Source: Lyophyllum atratum
Lineage: Eukaryota; Basidiomycota; Agaricomycetes; Agaricales; Lyophyllaceae
Reading direction: 5' to 3'
DNA length: 32,137 nt
Assembly: GCA_014905825.1 (NCBI GenBank)
Contig: JACGCN010000126.1
Coordinates: 1 to 32,137 of the forward strand
The position numbers and the translations under genes are program-made. The first letter of the stretch is position 1. Each line of letters opens with the position of its first letter. The notes beneath the pieces are model-generated. The model worked only from the letters and a program-made list of their open reading frames with translations, had not been told where the DNA came from and searched no databases. Below, one piece after another: positions 29,701 to 32,137 of this stretch.

Positions 29701-32137
29701 TGTTTGCAGGTTCCCAGCGTCAAGATAGATCTGCGCCTATCGGGAAAACGCGGGACTGTTCTCTCGAAGACCGGGGATAGTGCGAAGTATCGGTGGTGGT
29801 GCGCAATGTTAAAGCAACATTCAGCTTGCGCATGTTTATAGCATCATGCTCGGCATCCAAGGTCTGAAATCCCTACCCCCATATACCCCGTCGTGCCGCG
29901 AATCATGGCTCTCCTGCTCAGCTCGCATTCCGAGTCAAAGCGATGATCACCACTCTTCAAGTGTTGTTGTATACTGCGAACCCAGAGACTTGCTCTCCGC
30001 ATTGATGGAATCGAGGCCCACGCCATCCCATCGATCGTCCACGCTCGGTACATTGAACAAACTGCTGGTATGGGTCCATCTTCCATTCCGCGTCAACAAA
30101 TGGCAAGATGAAAACGGTTTTAAATGGCAAGAGTCATCTGCTTCCAGTCGTTGAATGCTTCAATCGCTCCTTCCCATGGAACGTCGACTGTATCTTTGGA
30201 TGGCGAGAGTGCGCGGCTCCGAGTTCCGTTTGGCTATGGCCTCGCCGACCTCATCACAGACCTTACTGTCACAGCAAAAGCTATTCGCCATCTCGGCCAC
30301 ATCACGGCCCAACAAGAGCACTCGCCAATGAGAGCGCCTGGAGCAGAAGGACCCAAGGCAATTCCCGGTATCATCATCCGCATACGCTCTATATGTGTAG
30401 AGGCGTTGGACGATAGTTTCGAAAGCAAATTGGCTGGCATCTGGAGATGTGGACTCGAAGCTGTCAAGCAGAGAATGGAACGTGAGGAGGCCTTCCGAGC
30501 GAAGGTGGCTGCCATTTATCAGGCAGAGTCGGAGGTTCCTTCAGGCCCAGCTGGTGCCGACCAAGATTATCATTTCGGTGCAGATCACTCAGTCTCGATC
30601 GATGAGGCACGCCGACGATTGGATGAAGTGCATGAGCTCGACTGGACTCTCAGACTTCAGAATCTTCGACAGAAGCATTCTAAAGCAGAGGATGCGATTG
30701 ACCAGAACCTGCGTGGGAAACATACGACAAGAGGCGCGGCTGCTGTTCCCAATATCGTCGAGGTCACTCCAAGTGAACGGATTCCGCCCCTCTTCAGACT
30801 TCTCCTGAATGGGGTCTTCCTTACCCTGCAACGACCTTCATTCCCCGAGGAAAGCCTTCCGGATTTCTTACATGCACAGGGTGGCCTACCACGGGAGACC
30901 GAATTTTCACTATTGGTGCCCCTTCACTTGAATTTCACGTTATCATCCTTGCACATCAGTCTCAGGGATTATCCATTGCCCTTGTTCAGCATCCCACCCA
31001 ATGAAGACCGTAATATCGCGGCTTTGGAATTCGATACCGATAGTGATTGGGGAAGAAATGGGCAGTGAACAGTCCGTTTGGTGGGTTGATTGCCCAATTT
31101 GGGCCAGATTACGGCGTCCGAGGTGCTCATGCGCTATCCATCTCTATCCCGAAGACGATAATGCCTGTGAAGACATATGCTAATCCTGTCATCCAAATTA
31201 CAACGAGTGCTACGACGATCCTTTCCTGGGGCGTCAGCTATACTCCTGCGATACAAGACCTCATGAGAGTCATAGAGACACTATCACCCCCACCTCGTGA
31301 TCCATCTCCTCCAGTTGGATTTTGGGACAAGGTCTGCCTTACCGTCCCGAAGTGAATCCTAGCTCCTCACTAACTACACTTCAGATGAGGCTTATGTTTC
31401 ATTGGAGTCTGGTAGCACGTTCAGAGGCGAGTACGCTTTCATATGAAAGGTCAGCCAGTGTTCAAGGATTCATCTGCGAAACCTGATTCCCCATAGGTTC
31501 ACGCGATCCACATAAGCTCTCGGATGAAGGAGCCGGTTTCGTACTGTCATGGAAAGGGAACACCAAACTGCTCGTGGCTCGACAGAACGAGGACAAGGAA
31601 CTGATCCAGGTCATCAGTGACTCTATGTTGATCGCCATCCAAAGTGAGTTCAAGCGTGGTAGAGCGCTCATAGTTTCTGATCGGTATCCAGTCTGGAACA
31701 TCTCTATCCCCGTAACCAAGAACCCCTGTTTTCCCGCCGTATACCAGAGAGCTCGAAACCCTTCCGCAAAATATGTGTCAAAGTTCGTTCCGGCGTGCGA
31801 TTCGGCGTCGGTTTTGTCTTAGAACGGGCATGCGGGAGTGAATGCCTAAAATGCTTTGGGCCAGCTTTTCATCGAAATGCAGATACACTTCGATTTCCGC
31901 CCTCATCATAAGGTGAGGTTAGAAACGAAAGCGGAGGTCCCGGAGATCAAAGTAGGCCGCAGGATACTCAAAATGAGGTTCGAATGACTGACATGTCATT
32001 CTAGACCCCATCGGATTCATTCAACGGTTTCCGCTCAGATTTATCCATATGTCCATATCGTTAGCTTCGTCGACCAGAAACGTTGTCCCCGGCTCAAACA
32101 ACGAAGCAAGCAGCATTCATCTCACCCCGAAAGCCTT
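26746..32137 (+). CDS. FMP27: Bridge-like lipid transfer protein Fmp27 (Hobbit/SABRE/BLTP2), 3' truncated
   Basis: A very long gene running off the right edge. Members form hollow rods that carry lipids at ER-plasma membrane contacts. Starts MNYTGTSLLYTVLFN, with an ER membrane anchor (WSSVFLWVIRVTIFSLLLRSY), then HVRIRTVSPWSIRGLYIRAG and VRLDGLNIELGR, typical of the N-terminal beta-groove. Further family blocks: RLWNLLSSAYAVVEPFFRPL, FQALATQWPAPWL with SGDPN, SSDALCVELWNPHV, TLDLSRGFACRTGLS, RLRVPFGYGLADLITDLTVT, FESKLAGIWRCGLEAV, SIDEARRRLDEVHELDW, PDFLHAQGGLPRETEFSLLV. VGFWDKV at about 31315-31335 begins the named GFWDK domain. Then GSRDPHKLSDEGAGFVLSWKG and VRSGVRFGVGFVLERACG, ending IHLTPKA at the edge. 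The frame changes at many points (for example 26901, 27695, 31037, 31098, 32040), and several intron borders could not be fixed. Confidence 0.82.

Overview
The window looks like a gene-dense stretch of a basidiomycete (probably Agaricomycetes) nuclear genome. Genes lie on both strands and are cut by many short introns, mostly 41-80 nt with GT...AG ends. The recognisable proteins (RRN7, CENP-A, ceramide synthase, DPB2, FMP27) read as filamentous-fungal. Species is not determinable from sequence alone. There is no sign of a prokaryotic operon, transposon, CRISPR array or secondary-metabolite cluster.

Layout, left to right. 3' end of a DUF2264 gene (+, 2-547). ER J-protein of the DNAJC1/ERdj1 type (-, 1147-2412). 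RNA polymerase I factor RRN7 (+, 2698-4994). Two low-complexity fungal proteins of unknown function (+, 5148-6162 and 6233-7836). A gene-poor kilobase. An unrecognised helical protein (-, 8822-10600). A small coiled-coil protein (-, 11237-11750). A pyrimidine 5'-nucleotidase of the HAD family (-, 11919-12933). Ribosomal protein eL6 (+, 13190-13963). Mitochondrial insertase COX18 (+, 14215-15362). Centromeric histone CENP-A (-, 15767-16473). A Gfd2/YDR514C-like DEDDh nuclease (+, 16680-18270). Ceramide synthase (-, 18468-20019). RNA exonuclease REX3 (+, 20404-22273). A PHAF1/UPF0183 protein (-, 22408-23905). DNA polymerase epsilon subunit B, DPB2 (+, 24071-26329). The large lipid-transfer protein FMP27 (+, from 26746, running off the right edge).

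These are mainly housekeeping genes and do not form one pathway. Five pairs are head-to-head with 165-384 bp between start codons: J-protein/RRN7, nucleotidase/eL6, CENP-A/nuclease, ceramide synthase/REX3 and PHAF1/DPB2. Each pair probably shares a promoter region. DPB2 has two ACGCGT boxes in its short upstream region, as expected for an S-phase gene.

The most striking feature at window scale is that several genes change reading frame at single points inside conserved sequence, often at short homopolymers, with no intron to explain it. RRN7, the two low-complexity proteins, the nuclease N-terminus, REX3, PHAF1 and FMP27 are affected. The nucleotidase, eL6, COX18, CENP-A, ceramide synthase and DPB2 splice into fully open frames. 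For REX3 and PHAF1 the exon arithmetic is exactly one base short. I favour uncorrected sequencing indels over pseudogenes, but only reads or RNA can settle it. I found no convincing new multi-gene system. All exon boundaries were read by eye from splice signals and frame.
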